A stretch of DNA of 64,000 nucleotides from the NCBI RefSeq assembly GCF_003610355.1, contig NZ_RAPY01000004.1, positions 543,799-607,798 of the forward strand, written 5' to 3'. Shown here piece after piece: positions 7,751 through 16,765 of the stretch. The first letter of the stretch is position 1, and each line of letters opens with the position of its first letter. The translations under genes and the position numbers were made by a program. The notes below the pieces were generated by a model. It saw only the letters and a list, made by a program, of their open reading frames with translations. It was not told the DNA's origin and did not search any database. Source of the DNA: Sphingobacterium detergens (lineage in GTDB: Bacteria > Bacteroidota > Bacteroidia > Sphingobacteriales > Sphingobacteriaceae).

Positions 7751-9745
7751 TTACTTTTTCTTAATGACCAAATGTTGCAGTTTCGGATTTTCGAACATTT
7801 TACCCATCTCTGAAGCGATAATATTTTCTACGTCACTTTTGATTTGTATGTAGTTCCTTTGGATCATTGCGTTATCAATTTTACGGATTACAGGAATAGG
7901 TTTATAGGCTTTTTCCTCTTTGTTTATAGCATCGAAGTCTGCTTTTATGTTACAATGAAATGCTTTGTGGGCAATTCTTTGCTGCGGTGTATCGGCTACC
8001 ATTCCTACAAATTCACCGGAGCTTAAGCCAGATATTGTAGAGGGAGGAACGGCAAGTTCCAATTGCTTTGATTTACTTATCGATGTGTCTCCGGAATTAA
8101 TGGAAAGGCTTGTCCTGTCCTGCATGATCTTACCAATACGGTCGCTGATCTGCTTGGCACTATCACCAATCACCTGTCCTGAAATGATATTTCCAACAGT
8201 ATTGACTATTACTTCTGCCTTATCTTTCCCATAGTCTTTTCGTAACTGGCTAAAGTCCTGGATAACTAAGCAAGTAGAAATTTTATTCGATCTACCGGTG
8301 GTAATGGTTGGGATCACATCTGCAGCCAGGGTAGGAAATTCCTCGAACATGAGCATTAATTTCTCTTTGTCCTTCTGATTGACGATCTTCAACATCCGGT
8401 TTACATAAAGGGAAATTACAGCACCCAGTGTTTGGGTTTTTTGGGGATTGTTACCCATGCAAACGAGCTTGGGATGCTTGGGATTATTAATGTCGAGCTG
8501 AAAATCATCACCGCTCAACACGTAGTACAGTTGAGGAGAGGCAAGGCGTGCAAGGGCAATTTTCGCACTGGCAATCTGGCCCTCAAGCTGTTCCTTTGCA
8601 TTCGCTTTAAAAGCCGAAAGGAATGGATTAATGAGCACGCTAATCTCTGGCTCCAGGCTCAGTACTGAAAATAATTTCTCGTATTCGACCTGGATCAATT
8701 CTATAACATGGGGCAATGTGCAATACCTGCCGCCCTCATATTTTCTCAAAAACCAGATAACAGCGGTGACAAAATTTATTGGTGATTCCGTGAAAAATTC
8801 GCCTCTCTTGGTTTCCCACGTACGATTTAATCCTACAAGTATGGTAGCGGCGGATTCGGCTGCATCAGTAATGTCAGCCATGCCCATTACATGGAAAACA
8901 TTACAGCGATGGGACCGGGATAGATCATCAAAATTGATAAAGAAACAATCACTGTGTGCGCCGTAACGATGCTTGTTCTTCAGCCAGTGGTTATAGGCAA
9001 TGGTTGACAGGTCAGGCCACTTGAAATCATATACAAACATTGTATATGGTGTAGGTGTCTTAGCCAGGCTTTGGGCTAAAAATTCACGAACAAGGAAGGC
9101 CGTCTTACCGGCTCCCGGACTACCGGCAAGAATACAGGCACGTTGGGGAGAGACGATAGAAACATAGGATTTTCGGATCTTTCCGCGAAGGTTATAGGTG
9201 GCCTCCAGGTTGATCGAATATTCATTGAGCAACAAACGTTCTTCCTGGGGGAAAGTCTCATTTTCGGTATTAAAAATATCGTTGTTGAGCTTGACTTTAA
9301 TGATCCGCGTTATTACCGTTGCACCGCTAAGGATGAGTAGGAAGCCGATGGATGTTATACCAATATAGATAATCGCCTGGGCGCTTATATCCATACGGGG
9401 CAGCAGTATAAGGAAGCTCAAAAAATAGAGCAATAAGCCTGTAACCATATAAGCAATAGCCGTTTTATGGTTGGCTTTTTCATCCTTTCGTCCCTTTATG
9501 CCAAGCATTGAAATGAAGAGTAAGCCCAATGCTATTACTTTGGAATAAAGAAAACTATTGAATAGTCCCGTGTTGCGGATATTGCCTAAAAGCTTCTCTG
9601 TAAAAGGAGGGGCGAAGTCCCAATGGACGAATGCCCGGTATAAATAATAATAAAAATGGATAACCAAAATGGTTATTGCCATTAACCTTGTCATATCGAC
9701 GATCTTGCGCATGGCATGTTCGTTCTCACCTGTCTGTAGAGCCAT
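7751..9745 (-). CDS. Type IV coupling protein (VirD4/TraG-like), conjugative ATPase
   Basis: A 664-residue inner-membrane ATPase that couples the relaxase-DNA complex to the mating channel. The first ~170 residues carry four transmembrane segments. The P-loop reads LAGSPGAGKTAF (complement, near 9125), and the Walker B-like segment is LMLMFEEFP. The segment TGRSNKISTCLVIQDFSQL is typical of the TraM-recognition (TraD/VirD4) domain. It lies directly downstream of the relaxase and MobC genes on the same strand, the usual order in Bacteroidota mobile elements, where it is also called MobC or TraG. This name must not be confused with the VirB4-like TraG at 50395. Met12 is an alternative start. 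Confidence 0.92.
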   Translation of the reverse strand: MALQTGENEHAMRKIVDMTRLMAITILVIHFYYYLYRAFVHWDFAPPFTEKLLGNIRNTGLFNSFLYSKVIALGLLFISMLGIKGRKDEKANHKTAIAYMVTGLLLYFLSFLILLPRMDISAQAIIYIGITSIGFLLILSGATVITRIIKVKLNNDIFNTENETFPQEERLLLNEYSINLEATYNLRGKIRKSYVSIVSPQRACILAGSPGAGKTAFLVREFLAQSLAKTPTPYTMFVYDFKWPDLSTIAYNHWLKNKHRYGAHSDCFFINFDDLSRSHRCNVFHVMGMADITDAAESAATILVGLNRTWETKRGEFFTESPINFVTAVIWFLRKYEGGRYCTLPHVIELIQVEYEKLFSVLSLEPEISVLINPFLSAFKANAKEQLEGQIASAKIALARLASPQLYYVLSGDDFQLDINNPKHPKLVCMGNNPQKTQTLGAVISLYVNRMLKIVNQKDKEKLMLMFEEFPTLAADVIPTITTGRSNKISTCLVIQDFSQLRKDYGKDKAEVIVNTVGNIISGQVIGDSAKQISDRIGKIMQDRTSLSINSGDTSISKSKQLELAVPPSTISGLSSGEFVGMVADTPQQRIAHKAFHCNIKADFDAINKEEKAYKPIPVIRKIDNAMIQRNYIQIKSDVENIIASEMGKMFENPKLQHLVIKKK

Positions 9746-9790
9746 TTTTTTCCGATCTTTAATTCTTAATTCTGTTTCTTGATTCTAACC

Positions 9791-11071
9791 CTAATGCTTA
9801 ATTCTTAACTGTTTCTTTTTCTTTTTTGCCGATAATTCATAAGGCAAATAGTTATAGTCCCGCTCCACCTGAAACATGATCTGCATAAGGCTTTCGGAAC
9901 TATCTTCGTGACGGGGATTAAAGGGAGCAGGAGTAAATCCATTACTGTCAGCAATGGATTTGACTTTGTTTGTTTGAAGTTTAAAGGAGACGTGGTTAAG
10001 GTCTTTTTTTATACCGGTTGTCTCACCGGAACGCAGCAATATTGCGGCAGCGCCGTATATATCACCCAATGCACTACCATTAAAAACACAACTGTTTTTA
10101 TGATCTACAAAGGTTATCCCGAATACCCGACCGTCTTTCGTATGGCGCAGTACGGTGTCAATACCTTCAGCGCGAAGCTCCCTGATAAAAGGCTTAAGAC
10201 CAGCTTGACCGTTATTAAATAGCGCAAAATCAATAGTAACTTTTACTTTAGATTTTAGGGGTAAACGTGCTTTCTTATTTTTTGAAAAAGTGGCCCCCAG
10301 AGTTTTTAAGGTAGGGCTTCCAAAGATGGAACTAGCCTTAATCGGCGTTCCGATCAATGTGCCATCTTCTTTTTTTATACGGTATACCAGACCTTTATTT
10401 TTATACATCCTGGAATCCTTCTCGCCGGGTTCTGCGCTAACATTATAGAGGCTGAGCACAGCATTCAGCTCCCCCAGGGAGGTGAATTTATAGTCATTAA
10501 GGACGGTATTTAATACGCCGGTAATAGCCCGTTTCGTAGAGGATTTACCATATTCCAATTTGGCATTGACGGCCTGCAGTTCATAAGCTGAAAGCCTGGC
10601 CTGTTCTGATGCTTTAATTAAATTATATTCAATTTCCAATTCCTTCCTGGCTTTTTCAGAAAGTACTTTACCGATATTATGCAGGGGTATCCGTTTACCA
10701 TCGGCTTTGATGTTCGTAGTCAGGATATGCACATGAGGATGCCCTGCATCAAAGTGCTGATACAATAGATAAGGCTGTTCTGCAAAGCCTATCTTTTGGA
10801 GATAGGCACCTGCTATTTCCTTAAGCAGCTCCTGGCTATGACTTTCCTGCGGGGGGAAATTTAAGGAGATATGCACCGCATTAACCTTCGTTCGCTCGTT
10901 TAAATCTGCTAGTTTCTGAAGCCTGCCCAGCTTCTGATTAAAGGTGAGGCGGTCGGCATCTTTGAGGTAATAAGGGGCATCAATACATGTCGCAACCCCT
11001 TCTTTTACCTTCTGTTCGTTATAGTTCAAAACCCTGCGCAGGCTACTGGCGACATGGACGACCGCTACCAT
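9791..11071 (-). CDS. MobP-type relaxase
   Basis: A 426-residue relaxase that nicks the element at oriT and leads the strand into the recipient. The HUH metal site is clear (HFDAGHPHVHILTTNI), preceded by an HISLNFPPQE segment, and a catalytic Tyr lies in the N-terminal region (NYNEQKV, near residue 17). The C-terminal half is basic, suiting DNA contact, and ends in a Lys-rich tail. Its start overlaps the MobC-like gene by 7 nt, so the two relaxosome proteins are translationally coupled. The candidate oriT is just upstream at 11452-11634. Confidence 0.9.
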   Translation of the reverse strand: MVAVVHVASSLRRVLNYNEQKVKEGVATCIDAPYYLKDADRLTFNQKLGRLQKLADLNERTKVNAVHISLNFPPQESHSQELLKEIAGAYLQKIGFAEQPYLLYQHFDAGHPHVHILTTNIKADGKRIPLHNIGKVLSEKARKELEIEYNLIKASEQARLSAYELQAVNAKLEYGKSSTKRAITGVLNTVLNDYKFTSLGELNAVLSLYNVSAEPGEKDSRMYKNKGLVYRIKKEDGTLIGTPIKASSIFGSPTLKTLGATFSKNKKARLPLKSKVKVTIDFALFNNGQAGLKPFIRELRAEGIDTVLRHTKDGRVFGITFVDHKNSCVFNGSALGDIYGAAAILLRSGETTGIKKDLNHVSFKLQTNKVKSIADSNGFTPAPFNPRHEDSSESLMQIMFQVERDYNYLPYELSAKKKKKQLRIKH

Positions 11072-11451
11072 TGATCACTGATTTTTTCCAGTGAATTATT
11101 GATAGCAGCCACACTTTTATAGAAGCTTTTTTTATCGAGTTCCCAGGTGAGTAACCAACCCTCAACCTGATTTAAATCCCTTAGCGTGTGCAGTCTTTTA
11201 ACGGCCTGGTTGAGGTTATTTCCTGCCGCATTCAGCTCTATTCTGAGCTTTGCCAGCTCAGTAATTAAATCCTCTGTGGACTGGTTCCTGACCTTTCCGA
11301 TCATGGGTTTTGCCAGGATAATTTTGCGGATATAGGAGCTTATTTTTTGCTCCGTTGTCCTGGAAAATTGCTTCTTAATGAAGTTATGTTCCTGTTCTGT
11401 AAGGCGGACATGCAGCCATTTTTCCCTGTTGTTTTTTTGTTCACTCATCAC
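11065..11451 (-). CDS. mobC: MobC-like relaxosome accessory protein
   Basis: A 128-residue protein with an N-terminal ribbon-helix-helix-like segment (WLHVRLTEQEHNFIKKQFS) and the MobC family signature in the middle (ELAKLRIELNAAGNNLNQ, then AVKRLHTL). Such proteins bind oriT, help open the DNA around the nic site and recruit the relaxase. The gene directly precedes, and overlaps, the relaxase gene. It begins a few bases downstream of a palindrome-rich gap likely to hold its binding site, which may allow self-repression. Confidence 0.85.
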   Translation of the reverse strand: MMSEQKNNREKWLHVRLTEQEHNFIKKQFSRTTEQKISSYIRKIILAKPMIGKVRNQSTEDLITELAKLRIELNAAGNNLNQAVKRLHTLRDLNQVEGWLLTWELDKKSFYKSVAAINNSLEKISDQW

Positions 11452-11634
11452 TTATCATTTTCACTGTTAAAAAAATCAATCACTTAAGGCAATGGCCTAC
11501 GACTCCGGAGTAAAGGCCAACAATACCCCGTTGTGAAACAACGGTACATCTAGCCGATTACAGGGCCATTAGGTAATCGCCACCGCCACCGGTTTAGCGG
11601 GGGCCCCTTTAGGGTTCATTATTGATGAAAACCG
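11452..11634. other. Candidate oriT / relaxosome binding region
   Basis: This 183-bp gap upstream of mobC is dense in dyad symmetry. It holds the palindrome ACTCCGGAGT near 11499-11508, a hairpin CCGTTGT-GAA-ACAACGG (11528-11544), a 7-bp inverted repeat CGATTAC/GTAATCG around 11554-11579, and a GC-rich tail (GCGGGGGCCCC). Position beside the relaxosome genes plus dense symmetry is typical of origins of transfer. No nic site could be assigned from sequence alone. Confidence 0.5.
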
Positions 11635-12534
11635 TCAGGTTTTGCCTTGCTCGTCTGAAGGGCTTTGCATAGTAGGAAGGGGGCAACCGATCAATAAATC
11701 GTTGAGGTCTTTATATGCGTGGTAAATGCCGGAATAAGATATAAATGCCGGGCCGGTCTTTAATGCAATATCGGTGGCGGACTTTCCGGCTTTGTCATTG
11801 TCGAGGTAAAGAAAAACTTTGCTATAAGTTTTCATAAAGTCCAGGTGCTTTTCAAAGAAGCTAAGGCTGTTTAGAATGAGGTAGTCTGTTTGTGCAGCAA
11901 CAGTACCATCAAAGAGTTTGAGAAAGGAAAGGAAGTCAAGGAAACCTTCGAAAACAGATAAGGTTGCATATCCGTTTCTAAAGAGCTTTATATCCTTTGG
12001 GCTGGAGCTGCATTTAAAGAAGACATTACGGATTTCAAAACCGCCAGAATTGTTTTTAAAACCTATACCGAAAAAAATTTTCCCGTTTATGGTATATCGA
12101 ACCTGTTGGCAGTACGTTGCTGCCAGGTTAAGATCAATACCCCGCTTGTCAAGATAGGATATAAGGGGGAATAGATACAAAGGCTCTGTTGCGGTAATCT
12201 CGATCCGGCTTTCAGGCGGAGGAATAAAAGATTTTTCGATAGGAGTGATTAAACCGGTTCCCTCAAAACTATGGAGCAATGCTTTGACAGAGCAATTAAA
12301 ATATAGCATGGCGAAGTCGATCACACCGCCACCCTTTCCGATGCCGAAATCATACCATTGGTTTAGCTGTTGATTTATTTTAAATGAAGCTGTTTGCTCT
12401 ATGCGGAGCGGGGAAAGATACCAATAATTACACCCTTTTATTTTTTGTGGTTTGTATCCCAATGTTTCCAGGTATACAACCAGATCCATTTCATTTACCT
12501 GCGCACAGGTTATGCGTCTTCTTGCTGATCTCAT
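11635..12534 (-). CDS. Primase-like protein with zinc-binding-fold and TOPRIM domains
   Basis: A 299-residue protein of the kind found next to mob genes in Bacteroidota ICEs. The N-terminal ~90 residues resemble the CHC2 zinc-finger domain of DnaG (YLETLGYKPQ, then YWYLSPLR, then WYDFGIGKGGGVIDFA), but most zinc-binding Cys/His are absent. The C-terminal part is a TOPRIM domain (VFEGFLDFLSFL with the catalytic Glu, then FLYLDNDKAGKSA with the D-x-D metal site). It probably primes the complementary strand after transfer. It is transcribed toward the mob operon across the candidate oriT. Confidence 0.8.
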   Translation of the reverse strand: MRSARRRITCAQVNEMDLVVYLETLGYKPQKIKGCNYWYLSPLRIEQTASFKINQQLNQWYDFGIGKGGGVIDFAMLYFNCSVKALLHSFEGTGLITPIEKSFIPPPESRIEITATEPLYLFPLISYLDKRGIDLNLAATYCQQVRYTINGKIFFGIGFKNNSGGFEIRNVFFKCSSSPKDIKLFRNGYATLSVFEGFLDFLSFLKLFDGTVAAQTDYLILNSLSFFEKHLDFMKTYSKVFLYLDNDKAGKSATDIALKTGPAFISYSGIYHAYKDLNDLLIGCPLPTMQSPSDEQGKT

Positions 12535-12683
12535 AGCTCACAATTTTCCTTTCACTGATCCTTAAGTGATACAAAACTAGCAGAGCAGATTTGAATTTAC
12601 ATTCCCTGGCTAAATTCTATACAGGTGAAGCCGGAGCGGATTTACTAATTTCGTAAAGTGGTGTAGGATAAAAAAACGTGCGT

Positions 12684-12968
12684 ATGAAAACAAAAAATGA
12701 GATTACAGGAATGCTTGGCATCCTGGTTAGTGTGCCTGGTATGGAAGACACCGTAAAGATCAACCTGAGCTTACAAAGGAAACAGGTAATGTTACTAAGT
12801 AATGTGATCCGGGAAGGAATGAAAACGGATCAGGGGATGGTCGGTGATCTGCTGGCAGTACTAGATCCGGAATGCAGTAAGGAATTAGTTCGCATTTCTG
12901 CAGACCTGGATGAAAAGGCGGGGTTATCGGATCTTCAGCAGAAAGTGAAGCAATTTAGCGAACACTAA
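12684..12968 (+). CDS. Conserved ICE protein of unknown function
   Basis: A 94-residue protein when the ATG at 12684 is used; an upstream GTG at 12678 adds two residues. It is predicted to be soluble and helical (NLSLQRKQVMLLSNVIREG, then ISADLDEKAGLSDLQQKV), without Cys. It is transcribed divergently from the primase-like gene, so both promoters lie in the 149-bp gap, and it ends in the bidirectional terminator at 12968-13001. I recognise no domain. A DNA-binding or regulatory role is only a guess from location. Confidence 0.6.
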   Translation: MKTKNEITGMLGILVSVPGMEDTVKINLSLQRKQVMLLSNVIREGMKTDQGMVGDLLAVLDPECSKELVRISADLDEKAGLSDLQQKVKQFSEH

Positions 12969-13001
12969 AAAAGTGTGCGGGAAAGAGCCCGCACACTTTT
13001 T
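12968..13001. terminator. Bidirectional terminator shared by two convergent genes
   Basis: A perfect 14-bp stem (AAAAAGTGTGCGGG / CCCGCACACTTTTT) with a 6-nt loop has A and T tracts on both sides. It works in either direction, overlapping the stop codon of the plus-strand gene and that of the minus-strand RadC-like gene. Confidence 0.9.
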
Positions 13002-13470
13002 AAATTATTCCTTCTTCTGAAAAGGAATAATAAGAAAATGGGGTTATGATAAGGTGATCTAAAACCTTAATATCTAAAATTTCACCAGCTTGTATGAGCT
13101 TTCGAGTAATATTAATATCAGCCTGACTCGGTGTCAGATTTAACGATGGATGGTTATGGGCAATGATTATGGCATGAGCTCTTGTTTTTAGAGCTGCTGT
13201 AAAGATCAGTTTAGGATCAATAATGGTTGCGTTGAGTCCGCCTTTGCTTACTCTGAAAATTCCATGTGCTCTTTTTGAGGTGGATAATAATAAAATGGAA
13301 AACTCCTCCTGGAGTTCTATAGTATCCATATTCCAATTTTCAATGAATAGATTATAGGCATCAACTGACTTGTTTACACTGGGTTGTTGATCCACGGGAA
13401 CTTTAGAGTGATAGGTGAGTCCTATAACAGGGACTTTTTTGTTTAGCGGAAGAATTTTTGAAGGTTCCAT
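13000..13470 (-). CDS. radC: RadC-like JAB/MPN-domain protein
   Basis: A 156-residue protein consisting almost wholly of the JAB metalloprotease-like fold. The zinc-binding signature HNHPS-x(7)-D is present (AHNHPSLNLTPSQADINI), with an upstream Glu in the segment LQEEFSILLL. Short RadC proteins of this size are common in Bacteroidota ICEs and plasmids, often beside anti-restriction or maintenance genes. A DNA-repair role has not held up for the family, and the molecular function is unknown. Its stop lies within the bidirectional terminator. Confidence 0.85.
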   Translation of the reverse strand: MEPSKILPLNKKVPVIGLTYHSKVPVDQQPSVNKSVDAYNLFIENWNMDTIELQEEFSILLLSTSKRAHGIFRVSKGGLNATIIDPKLIFTAALKTRAHAIIIAHNHPSLNLTPSQADINITRKLIQAGEILDIKVLDHLIITPFSYYSFSEEGII

Positions 13471-13908
13471 AATACAAGATTTTTTTTGAAAAATGTTTAT
13501 GGAACATTTTTTGGACTGGCCGGATCAAGGGCAAAAGGAAGCGGAATAAAGGATGGCTTTTTTGCGTTGGATCGTGTTTATGCCGAACACTTTTGAACGC
13601 TACAGAACGGCAGGCCGAACTTCGTATAAAAAACATACTCAAACCAGATTAGAATTAAAAATAAACTAATCAATCAAATTCTTTATTGCTGAAAATAACC
13701 ACATGGAATTTCAATAATGTAAAAATGGCAGCATAGCTGCACCCAATACAACCGCAAAAGCCGTCACCCAGGCACGCAGGTGGCGGCTTTTGCGGCCCGT
13801 TAAAGGCCATTATTTCATATTGATGAGGGTTTGTTCGCTAAGAGAAAGAAAGGGGCTTAAAAGACGGGAAAACAGGCAAGACGAATATTGTTCACCTTGC
13901 CTTATTGT
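13471..13908. other. 438-bp gene-free stretch with strong hairpins beside the maintenance genes
   Basis: No convincing gene is present. A small palindrome GCAGC-ATA-GCTGC lies at 13728-13740. Close by is a large inverted repeat (13752-13768 with 13779-13795) of 17 bp with a single G-T pair and a 10-nt loop. No T-run follows, so these look less like terminators than like protein-binding sites, a structured RNA, or part of a replication or partition locus for the ParB-like gene nearby. Confidence 0.55.
13752..13795. repeat. Long inverted repeat, 17-bp arms
   Basis: The arms CCGCAAAAGCCGTCACC and GGTGGCGGCTTTTGCGG pair over 17 positions with one G-T wobble, separated by CAGGCACGCA. This is by far the most stable structure in the gap. 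There is no adjacent ORF end that would need a terminator on the plus strand. Confidence 0.8.
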
Positions 13909-14145
13909 TTAAGCCCAAATGACAATTGCAATACCCAATAAGATAACGATGTTTGCTGCCCATTTAAACAGGACTTCCAAAATGGGGATTATTTCAGATT
14001 GTGCATAGTTCTTATAAGAATAGGTTTTATAGCCTACCCGACGTTTAAAACGGTTCCTTCTGATAATGAGGCGGACCAATACACCTAGAACAATAAATAT
14101 CCATCCATAAGTGTGTGAGCTGAATACCTGGGCAAGTAAAATCAT
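13909..14145 (-). CDS. Small two-TM membrane protein
   Basis: A 78-residue protein with two predicted transmembrane helices (SHTYGWIFIVLGVLVRLII and NIVILLGIAIVIWA) joined by a strongly basic loop (RRNRFKRRVGYKTYSYKNY). It lies in the minus-strand maintenance cluster, last of a series that includes ParB. Proteins like this are carried by related elements without known function. It has no transporter signature. Confidence 0.6.
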   Translation of the reverse strand: MILLAQVFSSHTYGWIFIVLGVLVRLIIRRNRFKRRVGYKTYSYKNYAQSEIIPILEVLFKWAANIVILLGIAIVIWA

Positions 14146-14176
14146 AACTATTTCATTTAAGCAAAAGGTGACTAAA

Positions 14177-14623
14177 TTAAAAATCTTCTTCGATTCGTTT
14201 TGGATTGGGTTGTATCAATTCCAAATTGTCCCATACAAAGTTAAAAATTTCTGCTATCTGTTTGTCTGATAGTTTTTTTAGCAAGACAACATCTCGGTAT
14301 GCATTGTGGATTTTAATTTCGCGACTTGATGAATTACCACTAGCAATTTTGCAGGTACTTTGTTTGCTTCTTATACAGATATGTAATTTGACACTGCTAT
14401 AGTTATCCAAGCCAACCACAAGTGTTTCATCCAAATGGATACCACCTGGAAATGCCTTATTAATTTGTGGGTCTTCAAATTTTATTTGGGCAAGGCAGTT
14501 GAAACGATCCATGCCTACATGTGCTGCTACCTTTTGAGCATACGTAATATGTTCAATTTTACCTTTTGGATATTCTAAACCATGCAGAAGGCTCTCAATA
14601 CTAAATTTGAATTTTGATTTCAT
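14177..14623 (-). CDS. ICE hypothetical protein, 148 aa
   Basis: A soluble 148-residue protein without recognised domain, signal peptide or membrane segment. Notable segments are GLEYPKGKIEHITYAQKVA and a C-terminal helical region (LSDKQIAEIFNFVWDNLELI). It lies between the ParB-like gene and the small membrane protein on the same strand, with a 61-bp gap to ParB, so it may be co-transcribed with partition functions. The function is unknown. Confidence 0.55.
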   Translation of the reverse strand: MKSKFKFSIESLLHGLEYPKGKIEHITYAQKVAAHVGMDRFNCLAQIKFEDPQINKAFPGGIHLDETLVVGLDNYSSVKLHICIRSKQSTCKIASGNSSSREIKIHNAYRDVVLLKKLSDKQIAEIFNFVWDNLELIQPNPKRIEEDF

Positions 14624-14684
14624 AACGTAAATGTTTAAGATTAAAATTTGCGCTCCTTGTCCGGCTGCGCCCCCGGCGTTTTAT

Positions 14685-16484
14685 TTAATCCTGTGGTTTT
14701 AATTTTTCGATCTTCCGTTTTAGTTCGGCAATCCTTCCATTAACGCTATCTTCCCTTTTGTCTGCAAGCTTTTTATTTTCAGCTTCAATGGTTTTAATAT
14801 CAAAGCCGGAAGCATAGGCGATGTCATATAGACATTTTCCGTCTATTAAATTTGGGCTGCTACTTGTGCTTCGTCCACAAAACACCATTCGTATCAAAAA
14901 GGCAAATTGCGATTCGGTCAATTCTGAAAGTGCCTGTAATAATTTGCTTGGATGGAAAGTATCAATCCCGGAAAATAATTTCTCTACAATATAACTTCTG
15001 ATATTCCAATCAAGGGACTGAAATATTAAAAGCCGGGCAGCGGTTAAATCGGTTAGTGTAAGAATAGGTTTATAGTCTTCAGCTTTCAGGCATTCCTTGA
15101 AAGTAGCGTGTACTTGTTTTTGTATATTATCTAAATCTATTTGTTTAGCCCTTTTTTCCCTTGCTTCTATTCTTTCAATTTCTTTATCCAAAAGTTCGGG
15201 TGTTGCTTTACCATCTTTGATAGCCTGCTGCACCTCCTTAGCTGTAACGGCAGTCCCAACAGTAATTTTCTTTTCAGGATTATAATAGACCAGGGAGATG
15301 ACATTGTTTTTTACTGTTAGCCCCTTCAATAAATTTTCTGAGGTAATGACTAAATTATATTCGGCAAGATCGGTTTCGTATGTGATTAAAGCCCCATTGT
15401 AATCTTCCTCTTCAAGTTCGCCTGTTTGATAATCTTCATAATCTTCTTTTTCCGGTTGGCAAGGTGGTTCTATTACATTAACATCATTGTAGTCTACCTC
15501 CGGTAGTATATTTAACTCCGGGATAGAATCAATAAGCATTTGACTTTCATTTGAAAAATTTCCTGAACGTAGAATGGCTGTTGGTTGATGTTCTGCCAGT
15601 ATTTTACGGAATCCATTTTCCAAATTTTTAAGGGTTTTCGCCTGATAGCAGACCTTGTGGCTACATACAGCAACTTTTGCAAATTCAGGGAACAAGCTTT
15701 TTATCGTTGCCGAATTGAAAGGGCAGCGGGTACATGATCCTGCGTCGGGAATTAGGTTTTTATCTTTAGTATCAAAGTCTGCGTTTTTTAGATCATATTT
15801 ATACCGTGAAATTGCATGGCTTACATGGCTAAAGGCAAAATTTTTCTCTTCCCAATTGGTACAATGTTTATCAAAAAATTCCTGCTGAGAACTCCCTTCT
15901 AAAAGGGACATTGCAGTTACATCTTTAATGGAAATTTTATTTCCCAAAAACATCTTTTGAATTGGAAGAATTAATTCCGCCCATTTTAAACGTGTATAGA
16001 TAAAAGTCTTGGACTTGCCTAGACGGATGCAAATTTCATCAATGGTATTGCCACTTTTTTGCATTTTCGCAATTGCCTGGGCTTCGTGAATAGGATGCGG
16101 ATCTTTCCGCTGCAAGTTCTCTAAAAGCATTATTTCATTCACTTGCTCATCTGTTAGTATTTTGACTAATGCGGGAATAGATTTTAGCTGTCCTATTTTT
16201 GCAGCCCTGTACCTGCGTTCGCCAACGACGAGTTCAAACCTTCCGTTTGCTTTTTTGCGGACCGTTACGGGAGAAATTACGCCATATGGTTTAAGGCTTT
16301 TTGCTAATCCCAAAATTTCATCTTCGTCAATGGTTTCCCTATAATTAAGAGGGCTTAGATCAATTTTTGAAAGTGGGACATGTAAGAATGTTCCTTCTAT
16401 ATCCAGAAAATTAAATCCGTATTTTGCAATTGCTTTATTATTCCGAGGTTGAGCCTTTAAGGTTCGTTTAATTGTAGTAGTCAT
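14685..16484 (-). CDS. ParB/RepB/Spo0J-like partition protein
   Basis: A 599-residue DNA-binding protein. Residues ~35-130 form the ParB N-terminal (sulfiredoxin-like) CTP-binding domain with GERRYRAAK and MLLENLQRKDPHPIHEAQA. A helix-turn-helix follows (NTIDEICIRLGKSKTFIYT). A Cys-rich segment (CTRCPFNSAT, later CSHKVCYQAK) could bind zinc, as in other ICE-borne ParB proteins of this phylum. The C-terminal half is long, acidic in part and ends in a coiled coil (NGRIAELKRKIEKLK). No ParA is encoded nearby, so it may act as an element regulator or stabiliser instead of a classic partition protein. Confidence 0.88.
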   Translation of the reverse strand: MTTTIKRTLKAQPRNNKAIAKYGFNFLDIEGTFLHVPLSKIDLSPLNYRETIDEDEILGLAKSLKPYGVISPVTVRKKANGRFELVVGERRYRAAKIGQLKSIPALVKILTDEQVNEIMLLENLQRKDPHPIHEAQAIAKMQKSGNTIDEICIRLGKSKTFIYTRLKWAELILPIQKMFLGNKISIKDVTAMSLLEGSSQQEFFDKHCTNWEEKNFAFSHVSHAISRYKYDLKNADFDTKDKNLIPDAGSCTRCPFNSATIKSLFPEFAKVAVCSHKVCYQAKTLKNLENGFRKILAEHQPTAILRSGNFSNESQMLIDSIPELNILPEVDYNDVNVIEPPCQPEKEDYEDYQTGELEEEDYNGALITYETDLAEYNLVITSENLLKGLTVKNNVISLVYYNPEKKITVGTAVTAKEVQQAIKDGKATPELLDKEIERIEAREKRAKQIDLDNIQKQVHATFKECLKAEDYKPILTLTDLTAARLLIFQSLDWNIRSYIVEKLFSGIDTFHPSKLLQALSELTESQFAFLIRMVFCGRSTSSSPNLIDGKCLYDIAYASGFDIKTIEAENKKLADKREDSVNGRIAELKRKIEKLKPQD

Positions 16485-16550
16485 AATAGATGTTTTTAAA
16501 ATTTTAAAAAGGATTTAGGATAAGCTGACCTAAGAGGCACAACCAATCAA

Positions 16551-16763
16551 TTAATCTTGCTCCTGGAAAGTGAAATAAGAACCGCTACTTTTCATTGCCT
16601 CTTTTCCTTCGCTCATTCTTACATCAGCTTTGAAAAGCTTAGCGACTTTCCTTGCGATCAATACAGCACTGAAACGGTCTGGTAAAATGGTACTGATCAC
16701 AGGTACATCTTCCCAATACCTGTATTTATCTGAGTTGATCTGAAAATTGAATCTTGTTTCCAT
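16551..16763 (-). CDS. Small ICE protein, 70 aa
   Basis: A 70-residue protein (METRFNFQINSDKYRYWEDV...) with mixed alpha/beta character and no membrane segment. It is 2 nt downstream of the 145-residue protein gene at 16766, so they are probably translated from one mRNA. I do not recognise the family. The compact, conserved-looking arrangement with the neighbouring genes supports it being real. Confidence 0.55.
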   Translation of the reverse strand: METRFNFQINSDKYRYWEDVPVISTILPDRFSAVLIARKVAKLFKADVRMSEGKEAMKSSGSYFTFQEQD

Positions 16764-16765
16764 AG

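Noticed and set aside
13403..13642. Minus-strand frame upstream of the RadC-like gene
   Set aside because: Overlaps the RadC coding start in another frame and has no family features.
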